Of a DNA stretch of 64,000 nt, positions 54,112-61,966 are shown one piece after another. This stretch comes from Nocardioides seonyuensis (GTDB taxonomy: Bacteria > Actinomycetota > Actinomycetes > Propionibacteriales > Nocardioidaceae). The notes beneath the pieces are model-generated. The model worked only from the letters and a program-made list of their open reading frames with translations, was not told the DNA's origin and did no database searches. The translations under genes were made by a program, and so were the position numbers. The stretch spans positions 2,542,001 through 2,606,000 of the forward strand of contig NZ_CP038436.1 in the NCBI RefSeq assembly GCF_004683965.1, in the 5' to 3' direction. Each line of letters starts with the position of its first letter. Position 1 is the first letter of the stretch.

Positions 54112-55341
54112 ATGACGACGACCTCGACGACCCCGACCGACGGCTCCTCCCTGGGCTCTCCTCACCACTACCGACTGGCGATCCTGGCACTGTCGATGGG
54201 TGGTTTCGCGATCGGCACCACCGAGTTCGTCTCGATGGGGCTGCTGCCCCAGCTCGCGCGTGCCGTGCAGGTCAGCAACCCGGTCGCCGGGCACGCGATC
54301 TCGTCGTACGCCGTCGGAGTCGTCGTCGGCGCACCCCTCGTCGCCTTCCTCGGGTCGCGCTGGCCGAGACGAGGGCTGCTCATGGGACTGATGGCCGCCT
54401 TCGCGCTCGGCAACGCGGCGACCGCCCTGGCCACGAGCTACCCGGGGCTGCTCGTCGCCAGGTTCGCCGCCGGTCTCCCGCACGGCGCCTACTTCGGTGT
54501 CGCCTCGCTCGTCGCGGCCTCGCTGGCGCGGCCCGGTCGCGAGGGGCGCGCGGTCGCCAGCGTGATGCTCGGCCTGTCCTTCGCCAACGTGCTCGGGGTC
54601 CCCGCGGCGACCTGGCTGGGTCAGACCCTCGACTGGCGGGCGGCCTACTGGCTGGTCAGCGTGTTGGGGTTGCTCACCCTGGCGCTCGTCGCCCTCTACA
54701 TCCCCTCACGGCCCGGTGACCGTGAGAGCCACTGGCGCCGCGAGCTGGCGGCCCTGGGACAGCCGCAGGTGCTGCTCACGCTGCTCGCGGGTGCGGTGGG
54801 TTTCGGCGGCATGTTCGCCGTCTACACCTACATCGTGCCGACCTTGACCGAGGTCGGTGGGCTGTCCGAGAGTGTGGCGCCGGTGTTCCTCCTCGCCTTC
54901 GGGCTCGGGATGATCGGTGGCACGTGGGCCGCCGGCGAGATGGCGTCGTGGTCGGTGTTCCGCTCGATGTTCATCGGCGGTGCCGGACAGGGCGTGCTGC
55001 TGCTGGCCTTCGCCTGGCTGGCGCCGTACGCCTGGCTGACCCTGCCGGTGCTCTTCGGCATCACGTTCACCGGCTCGATCCTGGTGGTCAACCTCCAGCT
55101 GCGCCTGATGCACGTCTCCGGCGATGCGCAGACGATGGGCGCCGCCATGAACCACGCCTCGCTCAACATCGCCAACGCCCTGGGGGCGTGGCTGGGCGGC
55201 CTGGTGATCGCGGCCGGGCTGGGCTACCGCGCGCCGGGCGTGGTGGGAGCCGCCCTCGCGCTGGTGGGGGTGGTGGTGCTCTACGTGTCGCTCCACCTGC
55301 ACCGCACCGAGCTGGCGCGCGCCGGTTGCGACCTGACCTGA
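54112..55341 (+). CDS. MFS exporter (AraJ/Cmx-like drug or sugar efflux family)
   Basis: A 409-residue, 12-helix transporter. The start region 'YRLAILALSMGGFAIGTTEFVSMGLLPQLA' and 'SSYAVGVVVGAPLVAFLGSRWPRRGLLMGLMAAFALGNAATALA' are characteristic of the DHA1 group that includes AraJ, YdhP and chloramphenicol exporters (Cmx/CmlR). Motif 'RFAAGLPHGAYFGVASLVAA' is also typical. ATG 54112 follows GGAG; an upstream TTG is unlikely. A very strong hairpin separates it from the convergent lipase gene. Confidence 0.9.
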   Translation: MTTTSTTPTDGSSLGSPHHYRLAILALSMGGFAIGTTEFVSMGLLPQLARAVQVSNPVAGHAISSYAVGVVVGAPLVAFLGSRWPRRGLLMGLMAAFALGNAATALATSYPGLLVARFAAGLPHGAYFGVASLVAASLARPGREGRAVASVMLGLSFANVLGVPAATWLGQTLDWRAAYWLVSVLGLLTLALVALYIPSRPGDRESHWRRELAALGQPQVLLTLLAGAVGFGGMFAVYTYIVPTLTEVGGLSESVAPVFLLAFGLGMIGGTWAAGEMASWSVFRSMFIGGAGQGVLLLAFAWLAPYAWLTLPVLFGITFTGSILVVNLQLRLMHVSGDAQTMGAAMNHASLNIANALGAWLGGLVIAAGLGYRAPGVVGAALALVGVVVLYVSLHLHRTELARAGCDLT

Positions 55342-55344
55342 GCG

Positions 55345-55380
55345 CGACATGCCCCCGCCCTGGTGGGCGGGGGCATGTCG
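55345..55380. terminator. Perfect 16-bp bidirectional terminator hairpin
   Basis: CGACATGCCCCCGCCC pairs exactly with GGGCGGGGGCATGTCG over a TGGT loop, between the convergent MFS and lipase stops. No T tract, but among the strongest stems in the window. Confidence 0.85.
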
Positions 55381-55402
55381 TCAGGTCAGCCGATCTGTCG
55401 GC

Positions 55403-56653
55403 TCAGAGCGTCCAGCAGTTGCCGAACTGGGGCAGACCCGCGAAGCGCGCCTCCCAGTAGGGGAGCGACTCCGCCACGTGCGGGACCATGCCGCCGAGGT
55501 GGGTCGGCACGATGTTGCTGGAGAACCGCACGTTGGCGCCCTTCTGGCACCAGGACTTCGCCATCGCCTTGCCCACGGCGAAGGGGATGGTGTCGTCGAG
55601 CCTCGAGTGCGTCACCAGCACCGGCACGCTCGGCTTGATGTTGCCGATCTGCTGGTCCGAGACCAGCATCGAGAACGGCACTTCCTTCATGATCTCCGCG
55701 AGCGAGCGCCCGTCCTGGGTGAGCTCGGTGGACTTGGTGAAGGCGGAGTCGAACAGGTTGAACACGCAGTCCTGCTCGACGTCCTGCAAGGCCTGCACGC
55801 CCTTCTCGTTCAGGAACATCGAGAGCGCCGAGTCGAGACCGTAGCTGGCGGTGATGCCGCGCACCGCGAAGAAGCCGAACGCGGCGAAGAGCGAGCCGTC
55901 CAGGTTCTCGGCGACCTTCTGGAGGTCGGCCGGGACCGCGCCGACGACCGCGCCCTTGATCTTGAGCTCGGGTGCGTAGGTCGACGCGAGCTCCGCGGCG
56001 GACGCTGCAGCGCCGCCACCTTGTGAGTAGCCCTGGAGCCCGACCCGGCTGCTCGACGAGAGGCCGGTGCCGGTCAGCCGCTGCGCGGCACGCACGACGT
56101 CGAGGGTGGCCCGGCCCTGGGAGACGCGGTCCATGTAGGTGTGGATGCCTGCGGTGCCGAGGCCCTCGTAGTCCGGGACGGCGACTGCGTAGCCACGCGC
56201 GAGGAGCGGCTCGATGCCGATCGACTCGTACTCGACGAGCTCGGAGTAGACGCGAGAGGGGGCGCAGCGATCGGCCATGCCCTGGGTGCCGGGCGCGTAG
56301 CCGATGACCGGGCGGGTGCCGAGGCCGACCCACGGCGAGTTCGGGACCAGCACGGTCCCGGTGACGGCGATGGCCTTGCCGGCGCGGTTGGTGGACTTGT
56401 ACATGATGCGCCAGGACTGCTTCACCAGGCTGCTGGTGTCGAGCGGGTCGAGCAGGAACGTCATCTTCTCCGATCGGATGACGTCGCCGTTGTTGGCCGG
56501 CAGAGTGGCCGGCGCCTCGTAGAAGGCCGGCCGTGGGGGCTCCTCCACGGCCTGTGCCGGCGCCACGGCGACGAGGCCCATGGCCATCGACGCGGTGAGC
56601 GACAGTGCGAGTGCTGCAACCGTGCGGACACGGCTTCTTGCGGTGACAGCCAT
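55403..56653 (-). CDS. Secreted lipase (secretory lipase / LIP family)
   Basis: Exported alpha/beta hydrolase of 416 residues. Signal peptide: basic start, 'VAALALSLTASMAMGLVAVAPAQA' with cleavage after AQA. Catalytic features: nucleophile elbow 'VGLQGYSQGGGAAASAAEL' (Gly-Tyr-Ser-Gln-Gly), 'VLVTHSRLDDTIPFAVG' with the acid Asp, and the His in 'VPTHLGGMVPHVAE'. The domain 'PVIGYAPGTQGMADRCAPS' near residue 115 is typical of secretory lipases. Paired cysteines fit an extracellular enzyme. The ribosome site GGGAGGG lies nine bases before ATG 56653, just after a perfect AGCCGGAC/GTCCGGCT hairpin in the leader. Confidence 0.9.
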   Translation of the reverse strand: MAVTARSRVRTVAALALSLTASMAMGLVAVAPAQAVEEPPRPAFYEAPATLPANNGDVIRSEKMTFLLDPLDTSSLVKQSWRIMYKSTNRAGKAIAVTGTVLVPNSPWVGLGTRPVIGYAPGTQGMADRCAPSRVYSELVEYESIGIEPLLARGYAVAVPDYEGLGTAGIHTYMDRVSQGRATLDVVRAAQRLTGTGLSSSSRVGLQGYSQGGGAAASAAELASTYAPELKIKGAVVGAVPADLQKVAENLDGSLFAAFGFFAVRGITASYGLDSALSMFLNEKGVQALQDVEQDCVFNLFDSAFTKSTELTQDGRSLAEIMKEVPFSMLVSDQQIGNIKPSVPVLVTHSRLDDTIPFAVGKAMAKSWCQKGANVRFSSNIVPTHLGGMVPHVAESLPYWEARFAGLPQFGNCWTL

Positions 56654-56752
56654 TTCAGGCGTCCCTCCCAGCCGGACCGTCCGGCTCCCTGGCTGGAGGC
56701 TAGTGAGGTCGCACGCCTACAAGATAGGGGTGACTTTTGTCACGTGAATGGT

Positions 56753-56774
56753 GTATAAACTCTTGTTTACACAA
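56753..56774 (-). terminator. Small AT-rich hairpin at the end of trpS
   Basis: On the minus strand GTGTAAAC pairs with GTTTATACAC (one bulged base) over AAGA. The left arm includes the trpS stop codon. It is the most A/T-rich spot between the two genes and could also belong to the lipase promoter. Confidence 0.35.
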
Positions 56775-57825
56775 GTGTCCGGTAGTCCATGCCCATCGCG
56801 TCACGCACCTCGGCGAGGGTGGCCTCCGCCATCTGGTTGGCTCGCTCGTTGCCGGCAGCGAGCACGCTCGTGAGGTAGCCGACGTCGGCCGCCAGCTCGT
56901 TGCGCCGCTCACGCAGCGGTGCCAGCTCGGTGTTGACCGCGTCGGTCAGGCGCGCCTTGAGGGCACCGCCGCCACCGTCGCCGATCTCTGCCGCGACCTG
57001 CTCGGGGTCGGTGCCCTCGCAGAGGGAGATCACCTGCAGGAGGTTGGCGACCTCGGGGCGGTGGTCGGGATCCCAGGTGATGTGGCGCTCGGCGTCGGTC
57101 TTGGCGCCCTTGATCTTCTTGGCGGTCTCGTCGGCGCTCATCCGCAGCTCGATGACGTTGCCCTTGGACTTGCTCATCTTGGTGCCGTCGGTCCCGAGGA
57201 TCAGCGGGGCCTCCGACAGCAGGGCATCGGGCTCGGGGAACACGTGGCCGTAGCGGTCGTTGAAGCGCCTCGCGATGACGCGGGTCTGCTCGATGTGGGG
57301 GAGCTGGTCGCGGCCCACCGGGACGACGTTGGCCTTGCAGAACAAGATGTCGGCCGCCTGGTGGACGGGGTAGGTGAGGAGCAGCCCTCCGATGGAGGTG
57401 ATGCCCGCCGTCCGGGCCTCGTCCTTGACGGTGGGGTTGCGCTGGAGCTCGGCGACGCTCACCAGGCTGAGGAAGGGCAGCATGAGCTGGTTGAGCGCCG
57501 GGACGGAGGAATGGGTGAAGATCGTGGCCTGCTCGGGGTCCAGGCCCGCCGCGATGTTGTCGACGAGCAGGTTGGTGACGCTGCCCCTGATGTCGCCGGC
57601 CACCTCGCGGTCGGTGATGACCTGGTAGTCGGCGATGAGCTGCCAGATCTCTGCACCACTGCGCTGGAGCTTGACGCGGTTGCGGATCGAGCCGAAGTAG
57701 TGGCCGATGTGAAGGGCGCCGGTGGGTCGGTCCCCGGTCAGCATGCGCAGTGAGCCCGGGTCGTCGGCGATCAGCTTCTCGACGGCGGCGCTGCGCGCCT
57801 GGGCTGCGCGGAAGGTCTCACTCAC
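56767..57825 (-). CDS. trpS: Tryptophanyl-tRNA synthetase
   Basis: Class I aminoacyl-tRNA synthetase that charges tRNA-Trp. The 352-residue protein has the HIGH-type box 'PTGALHIGHYFGSIRNRV', 'PVHQAADILFCKANVVPVGRDQLPHIEQTRVIARRFND', and KMSKS as 'LGTDGTKMSKSKGNVIEL'. About 25 residues precede the usual catalytic start. GTG 57825 follows a TAGGAT box by six bases, predicting leaderless expression, which leaves no room for a T-box or attenuator leader. Confidence 0.96.
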   Translation of the reverse strand: MSETFRAAQARSAAVEKLIADDPGSLRMLTGDRPTGALHIGHYFGSIRNRVKLQRSGAEIWQLIADYQVITDREVAGDIRGSVTNLLVDNIAAGLDPEQATIFTHSSVPALNQLMLPFLSLVSVAELQRNPTVKDEARTAGITSIGGLLLTYPVHQAADILFCKANVVPVGRDQLPHIEQTRVIARRFNDRYGHVFPEPDALLSEAPLILGTDGTKMSKSKGNVIELRMSADETAKKIKGAKTDAERHITWDPDHRPEVANLLQVISLCEGTDPEQVAAEIGDGGGGALKARLTDAVNTELAPLRERRNELAADVGYLTSVLAAGNERANQMAEATLAEVRDAMGMDYRTLV

Positions 57826-57831
57826 GCCCCG

Positions 57832-57837
57832 ATCCTA
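57832..57837 (-). promoter_or_regulatory. -10 box TAGGAT of a predicted leaderless trpS promoter
   Basis: On the minus strand TAGGAT ends six bases before GTG 57825. Confidence 0.55.
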
Positions 57838-57842
57838 TTGAT

Positions 57843-57881
57843 CACCCGGTGTCGGCAGGCTCGCGCCCCCAGCACCCGGTG
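57843..57881. promoter_or_regulatory. Two CACCCGGTG palindromes in the trpS / 2H divergent promoter
   Basis: CACCCGGTG (CACC-C-GGTG) occurs at 57843-57851 and again at 57873-57881, 30 bases apart start to start, or about three helical turns. Flanking GAT and ATC extend the symmetry of the pair. They lie between the two outward-facing -10 boxes, in the -35 zones, so one regulator could control both genes. Confidence 0.45.
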
Positions 57882-57902
57882 ATCGACCCCGACTCGGTTC
57901 TG

Positions 57903-57908
57903 TAAGGT
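57903..57908 (+). promoter_or_regulatory. -10 box TAAGGT of a predicted leaderless promoter
   Basis: TAAGGT ends seven bases before GTG 57916 of the 2H-phosphoesterase gene. Confidence 0.55.
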
Positions 57909-57915
57909 CGTTCGG

Positions 57916-58431
57916 GTGCTGACCATCGGAGTGGCGATCGCGATTCCGGAGCCGTGGGCGACGCAGCTCCAGGACTACCGCACCTCCATCGGCGACCACA
58001 CGGCCCAGCACATCCCCACCCACATAACCCTCGTGCCACCCGTCGACGTGGCGGAGGAGGACCTCGCGGCACTCCAGGAGCACCTGGAGGCGACCGCCGC
58101 GACCCGCCGTCCCTTCCGGATCCACCTGCGCGGCACCGGGACGTTCCGGCCGGTCTCCCCGGTGGTGTTCGTCAGCGTGGTGGAGGGCATCTCCGAGTGC
58201 GAGCAGCTGGCCGAGGTGGTCCGCAGCGGCCCGCTGGCGGTGGACCTGGCGTTCCCCTACCACCCGCACGTCACCATCGCCCACCACCTCGACGACGCGA
58301 CGCTGGACCGCGCGTTCGCGGAGCTGAGCGCCTTCGACTGCCAGTTCGAGGCAGAGTCCTTCGCGCTCTACCTCCACGAGCAGGAGGAGGGGTGGCGGCC
58401 CGAGCGCACCTTCGAGCTGGGACGCCGGTGA
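57916..58431 (+). CDS. 2'-5' RNA ligase / 2H phosphoesterase superfamily protein
   Basis: A 171-residue protein with the two His-x-Thr motifs that define the 2H family: 'IPTHITLVPPVDV' and 'YHPHVTIAHHLDD'. Related proteins (ThpR/LigT) open or close 2',5'- or 2',3'-cyclic phosphodiester bonds in RNA or nucleotides. The GTG is leaderless by position of the TAAGGT box. The stop overlaps the start of the BrkB gene (GTGA). Substrate unknown; divergence from trpS suggests an RNA-related role. Confidence 0.9.
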   Translation: MLTIGVAIAIPEPWATQLQDYRTSIGDHTAQHIPTHITLVPPVDVAEEDLAALQEHLEATAATRRPFRIHLRGTGTFRPVSPVVFVSVVEGISECEQLAEVVRSGPLAVDLAFPYHPHVTIAHHLDDATLDRAFAELSAFDCQFEAESFALYLHEQEEGWRPERTFELGRR

Positions 58432-59480
58432 ACCCCTTCACGGCACGGCTCCAGCGGGCACGCGAGCGCCGGCCGCTGCTCGACCACGTGGTGCGCACCT
58501 TCGAGCACTACGGCAAGGTCAACGGCAGCGCCCTTGCCGCCGCCGTCACCTACTTCGCGTTCTTGTCGTTCTTCCCGATCCTGGCGCTCGCCTTCGCCGT
58601 CATCGGCCTGGTCTCGCGGGCCTACCCGCGCGCGGAGGAGGACCTCGTCGAGGCGCTCGACCAGGTGCTTCCCGGTCTCGTCGGCGGTGACAACGGGCTG
58701 CAGCTCTCGACGTTCCAGGAGAACGCGCCGGGCATCCTGAGCATCGGGATCCTGCTCGCGCTCTACTCGGGCCTGGGCTGGCTCTCAGGGATGCGCACCG
58801 CCCTGGTGGCGGTCTTCGAGGAACCCTCGCGCGAGCAGCCGGGGTTCGTCGTCGGGAAGCTGCGCGACGTGCTCGCGCTCCTCACCCTCGGCTCGGTGCT
58901 GCTCGTCAGCGTGGCCGTCTCCGGTGTTGCCACCAAGGTCGCCGAGCCGCTCCTCGACCTCGTCGGCCTCGACGCGGGGGCAGAGCCGCTCCTGTGGATC
59001 CTGGCACTGGTGCTGGGGCTCGGCGCCAGCACGCTGCTCTTCTTCGCCTTCTTCAAGCTGCTGGCGACCCCCGACGTGCCCACCCGCTCGCTGTGGTCCG
59101 GCGCCGCCCTCGGTGCTGTTGCCTTCGAGGTCCTCAAGCAGCTCTCGACGGTGCTCCTTCAGGCGACCCGGGAGCAGCCGGCCGTGCAGGCGTTCGGCAT
59201 CGCCCTGGTGCTCGTGGTGTGGATCAACTACTTCTCCCGCGTGATCGTCCTGGCCGCCTCCTGGGCCCACACCACGGCAGCGTCCCGTGCCCGACGGGCG
59301 GCCGACGCGCGGGTCGGGGCCGCGCCCGTGGAGGGCCCCAGCACGGACCTCGAGGTGCTGGCGACCGACGAGGCGACTGAGCCGTCGTACCCCCCGTCGA
59401 GGTCGGTGCCCGCCGCGTTCGGCGCCGGCGCCGCGGCGATGCTCGCCCTCGTCACGGTCCTGCGGAGACGTCGGCCCTGA
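58428..59480 (+). CDS. YihY/BrkB-family membrane protein
   Basis: A 350-residue integral membrane protein with about six helices. Family blocks: 'LAAAVTYFAFLSFFPILALAFAVIGLVSRAYP', 'LALYSGLGWLSGMRTALVAVFEEPSREQPGFVVGKLRDVLALLTLG', 'LWSGAALGAVAFEVLKQLSTVLL' and 'AFGIALVLVVWINYFSRVIVLAASWAHT'. The C-terminal 60 residues are soluble and acidic, then end in a further hydrophobic stretch and Arg-rich tail. GTG 58428 overlaps the 2H gene stop. The family's molecular role is unsettled. Confidence 0.93.
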   Translation: MNPFTARLQRARERRPLLDHVVRTFEHYGKVNGSALAAAVTYFAFLSFFPILALAFAVIGLVSRAYPRAEEDLVEALDQVLPGLVGGDNGLQLSTFQENAPGILSIGILLALYSGLGWLSGMRTALVAVFEEPSREQPGFVVGKLRDVLALLTLGSVLLVSVAVSGVATKVAEPLLDLVGLDAGAEPLLWILALVLGLGASTLLFFAFFKLLATPDVPTRSLWSGAALGAVAFEVLKQLSTVLLQATREQPAVQAFGIALVLVVWINYFSRVIVLAASWAHTTAASRARRAADARVGAAPVEGPSTDLEVLATDEATEPSYPPSRSVPAAFGAGAAAMLALVTVLRRRRP

Positions 59481-59543
59481 GGCGTCCTCGGCTCCGGCAC
59501 GTGCGAGAGTTGGGGAGTCACGACCCGCACCTGAGGAGAACCC

Positions 59544-61109
59544 ATGGCCAACCTTGCCAGCCTGCTCGAGAGCTCTGCCGAGAAGTACCCCGACCGCGAC
59601 GCACTGGTGCTGGGTCCGCTGCGCCTGAGCTACGCCCTCGTCGACGGGTTGGCCAACCAGGTCGCCAACCTGCTGACGGCACGCGGCATCGAGCCCGGGG
59701 ACAAGGTCGCGCTGAGCTGCCCCAACCTGCCCCACTTCGCGGTCGCCTACTACGGCATCCTCAAGACCGGGGCGACCGTGGTGCCCCTCAACGTGCTGCT
59801 CAAGGGCCGCGAGGTGGCCTACCACCTCGAGGACTCCGACGCGAAGGCCTACGTGTGCTTCGAGGGCACCGCTGACCTGCCGATCGGCCAGGAGGGCCAC
59901 GCGGGCTTCGAGGCTGCTCCGGACTGCGAGCACTTCTTCGTCCTCACCGTCGACCTCGGCGCCGAGTCCCCGATCGAGGGCACCGAGGCGCTCGGCCGGG
60001 CGATCGCCGACCAGCCCACGACGTACGACACCGTGGAGACGGCCGACGACGACACCGCCGTGATCCTCTACACCTCCGGCACCACCGGCCAGCCCAAGGG
60101 CGCCGAGCTCATGCACAGCAACATGCGCTCCAACGCCCTGGTGTGCCAGGAGCTCTTCGACACCGACCCGGACAAGCAGGAGACGCTCCTGTGCGTCCTG
60201 CCGCTCTTCCACTCGTTCGGGCAGACCGTGATCATGAACGGCGGCTTCGCCATCGGGGGCACGGTCGTGATGCAGCCCCGGTTCGAGCCCATCGGCGCGC
60301 TGGGCCTGATGCGCGACGAGGGCGTCACCATCTTCGCCGGCGTGCCCACGATGTACTGGGGCCTGCTCGGCGCGCTCGAGGACAGTGGCGTGCAGCCGGA
60401 GGAGATCCGGAGGAGCCTGCGGGTCGCGATGGCCGGCGGCTCGGCACTGCCGGTCGAGGTGCACAAGGAGTTCGAGAAGCGCTTCGGCGTGGTCATCCTC
60501 GAGGGCTACGGGCTCTCGGAGACCTCGCCCGTCGCCTCGTTCTCCAAGCTGGGGGAGCCGGCACGGCCGGGTTCGATCGGTGTGCCGATCCCGGGGGTGG
60601 AGATGAAGCTCATCGACCCCCAGCCCGGTGTGCGCGAGGACCTCGCGGACGAGCCCGGCACGATCGGCGAGATCGCCATCAAGGGCCCCAACATCATGAA
60701 GGGCTACTACGGACGCCCCGACGCCACGGCCGAGGCAGTGGTCGACGGCTGGTTCCGCTCCGGCGACCTCGCCCGCAAGGACGAGGACGGGTGGTACTAC
60801 ATCGTCGACCGGTCCAAGGACATGATCATCCGCGGCGGCTACAACGTCTACCCGCGCGAGATCGAGGAAGTCCTGCTGACGCACCCGGACGTGAGCCTGT
60901 GCGCCGTCATCGGGGTGCCCCACGACAGCCACGGCGAGGAGGTCAAGGCCGTCGTCATCCGCAACCCCGGCTCGAAGCTCACCGAGGACGAGCTCGTCGC
61001 CTGGACGAAGGACCAGATGGCCGCCTACAAGTACCCCCGGATCGTGGAGTTCCGCGACCAGCTGCCGATGACCGCGACCGGCAAGATCCTCAAGCGCGAG
61101 CTCTCCTGA
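59544..61109 (+). CDS. Long-chain fatty-acid-CoA ligase (short form)
   Basis: A 521-residue ANL-superfamily enzyme that activates a carboxylic acid to its CoA ester. Motifs: 'VILYTSGTTGQPKGAELMHSNM', 'VLPLFHSFGQTVIMNGG', 'ILEGYGLSETSPVASF', 'GWFRSGDLARKDEDGWYYIVDRSKDMIIRGGYNVYPREIEEVLLTHPDV' and the C-terminal catalytic Lys in 'LPMTATGKILKREL'. It differs from the 633-residue enzyme at 14129 and likely accepts other acids. ATG follows GAGGAG. A large hairpin follows. Confidence 0.94.
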   Translation: MANLASLLESSAEKYPDRDALVLGPLRLSYALVDGLANQVANLLTARGIEPGDKVALSCPNLPHFAVAYYGILKTGATVVPLNVLLKGREVAYHLEDSDAKAYVCFEGTADLPIGQEGHAGFEAAPDCEHFFVLTVDLGAESPIEGTEALGRAIADQPTTYDTVETADDDTAVILYTSGTTGQPKGAELMHSNMRSNALVCQELFDTDPDKQETLLCVLPLFHSFGQTVIMNGGFAIGGTVVMQPRFEPIGALGLMRDEGVTIFAGVPTMYWGLLGALEDSGVQPEEIRRSLRVAMAGGSALPVEVHKEFEKRFGVVILEGYGLSETSPVASFSKLGEPARPGSIGVPIPGVEMKLIDPQPGVREDLADEPGTIGEIAIKGPNIMKGYYGRPDATAEAVVDGWFRSGDLARKDEDGWYYIVDRSKDMIIRGGYNVYPREIEEVLLTHPDVSLCAVIGVPHDSHGEEVKAVVIRNPGSKLTEDELVAWTKDQMAAYKYPRIVEFRDQLPMTATGKILKRELS

Positions 61110-61113
61110 CGAG

Positions 61114-61197
61114 CCCCAACCCCAGACAGTCCGCTGCGAAATGCCGCTGAACAGGACGTTCAGAGCGGCATCTTGCAGCGGACTGTCTCGGGTGGGG
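61114..61197. terminator. Very large bidirectional hairpin between the ligase and sdhB
   Basis: GACAGTCCGCTGC (61125-61137) pairs with GCAGCGGACTGTC (61175-61187). An inner ATGCCGCT/AGCGGCAT and GAAC/GTTC, and an outer CCCCA..CCC / GGG.TGGGG, continue the stem, giving an 84-base structure with small internal loops. It lies between convergent genes and should stop both transcripts. Confidence 0.8.
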
Positions 61198-61222
61198 AGC
61201 CAGGACCGGGGAGTACGACGTC

Positions 61223-61966
61223 TCAGTGGCCGTGGCGGATGGCCGTGCGCAGGTCCTTGTTGAGCTGGCTGATCACGTCGAGCGGGATCTCCTTGGGACA
61301 GGCAGCGGTGCACTCACCGATGTTGGTGCAGCCGCCGAAGCCCTCGTGGTCGTGCTGGGCGACCATGCTCACCACGCGCGTGTCACGCTCGGGCTGGCCC
61401 TGGGGCAGCTCGCCGAGGTGGGTGATCTTGGCGCCCAGGAACAGCGAGGCCGAGCCGTTGGGGCAGGCGGCCACGCAGGCGCCGCAGCCGATGCAGGTGG
61501 CGACGTCGAAGGCGCGGTCGGCCTTGGCCTTCTCGACCGGGAGGTTGTTGGCCTCGGGGGCGGAGCCGGTGTTGACCGAGATGTAGCCGCCGGCCTGGAT
61601 GATCCGGTCGAAGGCCGAGCGGTCGACGACGAGGTCCTTCAGCACCGGGAACGGGTCGGCGCGCCACGGCTCGACGGTGATGGTGTCGCCGTCGGAGAAG
61701 GACCGCATGTGCAGCTGACAGGTGGTGGTGACCTCCGGCCCGTGCGCCTGCCCGTTGATCATCAGGCTGCACGTGCCGCAGATGCCCTCGCGGCAGTCGG
61801 AGTCGAAGGCGACCGGGTCCTCGCCCTGCTCGTTGAGGTTCTCGTTGAGCAGGTCGAGCATCTCGAGGAACGACATGTCCTCGGAGACGCCGTCGAGGTC
61901 GTACTTCTGCATCGCGCCCTTGCTGGCCTGGTCGGCCTGGCGCCAGATGTTGAGGGTGAGCTTCAC
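61223..61966 (-). CDS. sdhB: Succinate dehydrogenase iron-sulfur subunit
   Basis: Passes electrons from the flavoprotein to the membrane quinone site in complex II. The 247-residue protein has a 2Fe-2S cluster site ('[22 protein letters not shown]...TTTCQLHM'), and 4Fe-4S/3Fe-4S sites ('[18 protein letters not shown]' and '[20 protein letters not shown]'). GTG 61966 overlaps the sdhA stop (GTGA), so upstream in-frame residues are excluded. The sequence type and C-A-B gene order resemble Sdh1 of mycobacteria, which uses menaquinone. Confidence 0.96.
   Translation of the reverse strand: MKLTLNIWRQADQASKGAMQKYDLDGVSEDMSFLEMLDLLNENLNEQGEDPVAFDSDCREGICGTCSLMINGQAHGPEVTTTCQLHMRSFSDGDTITVEPWRADPFPVLKDLVVDRSAFDRIIQAGGYISVNTGSAPEANNLPVEKAKADRAFDVATCIGCGACVAACPNGSASLFLGAKITHLGELPQGQPERDTRVVSMVAQHDHEGFGGCTNIGECTAACPKEIPLDVISQLNKDLRTAIRHGH

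Noticed and set aside
57826..57915. T-box or attenuator leader for trpS
   Set aside because: The TAGGAT box lies six bases before the start codon, leaving no leader; the region is only 90 bases and shows no specifier loop or antiterminator.
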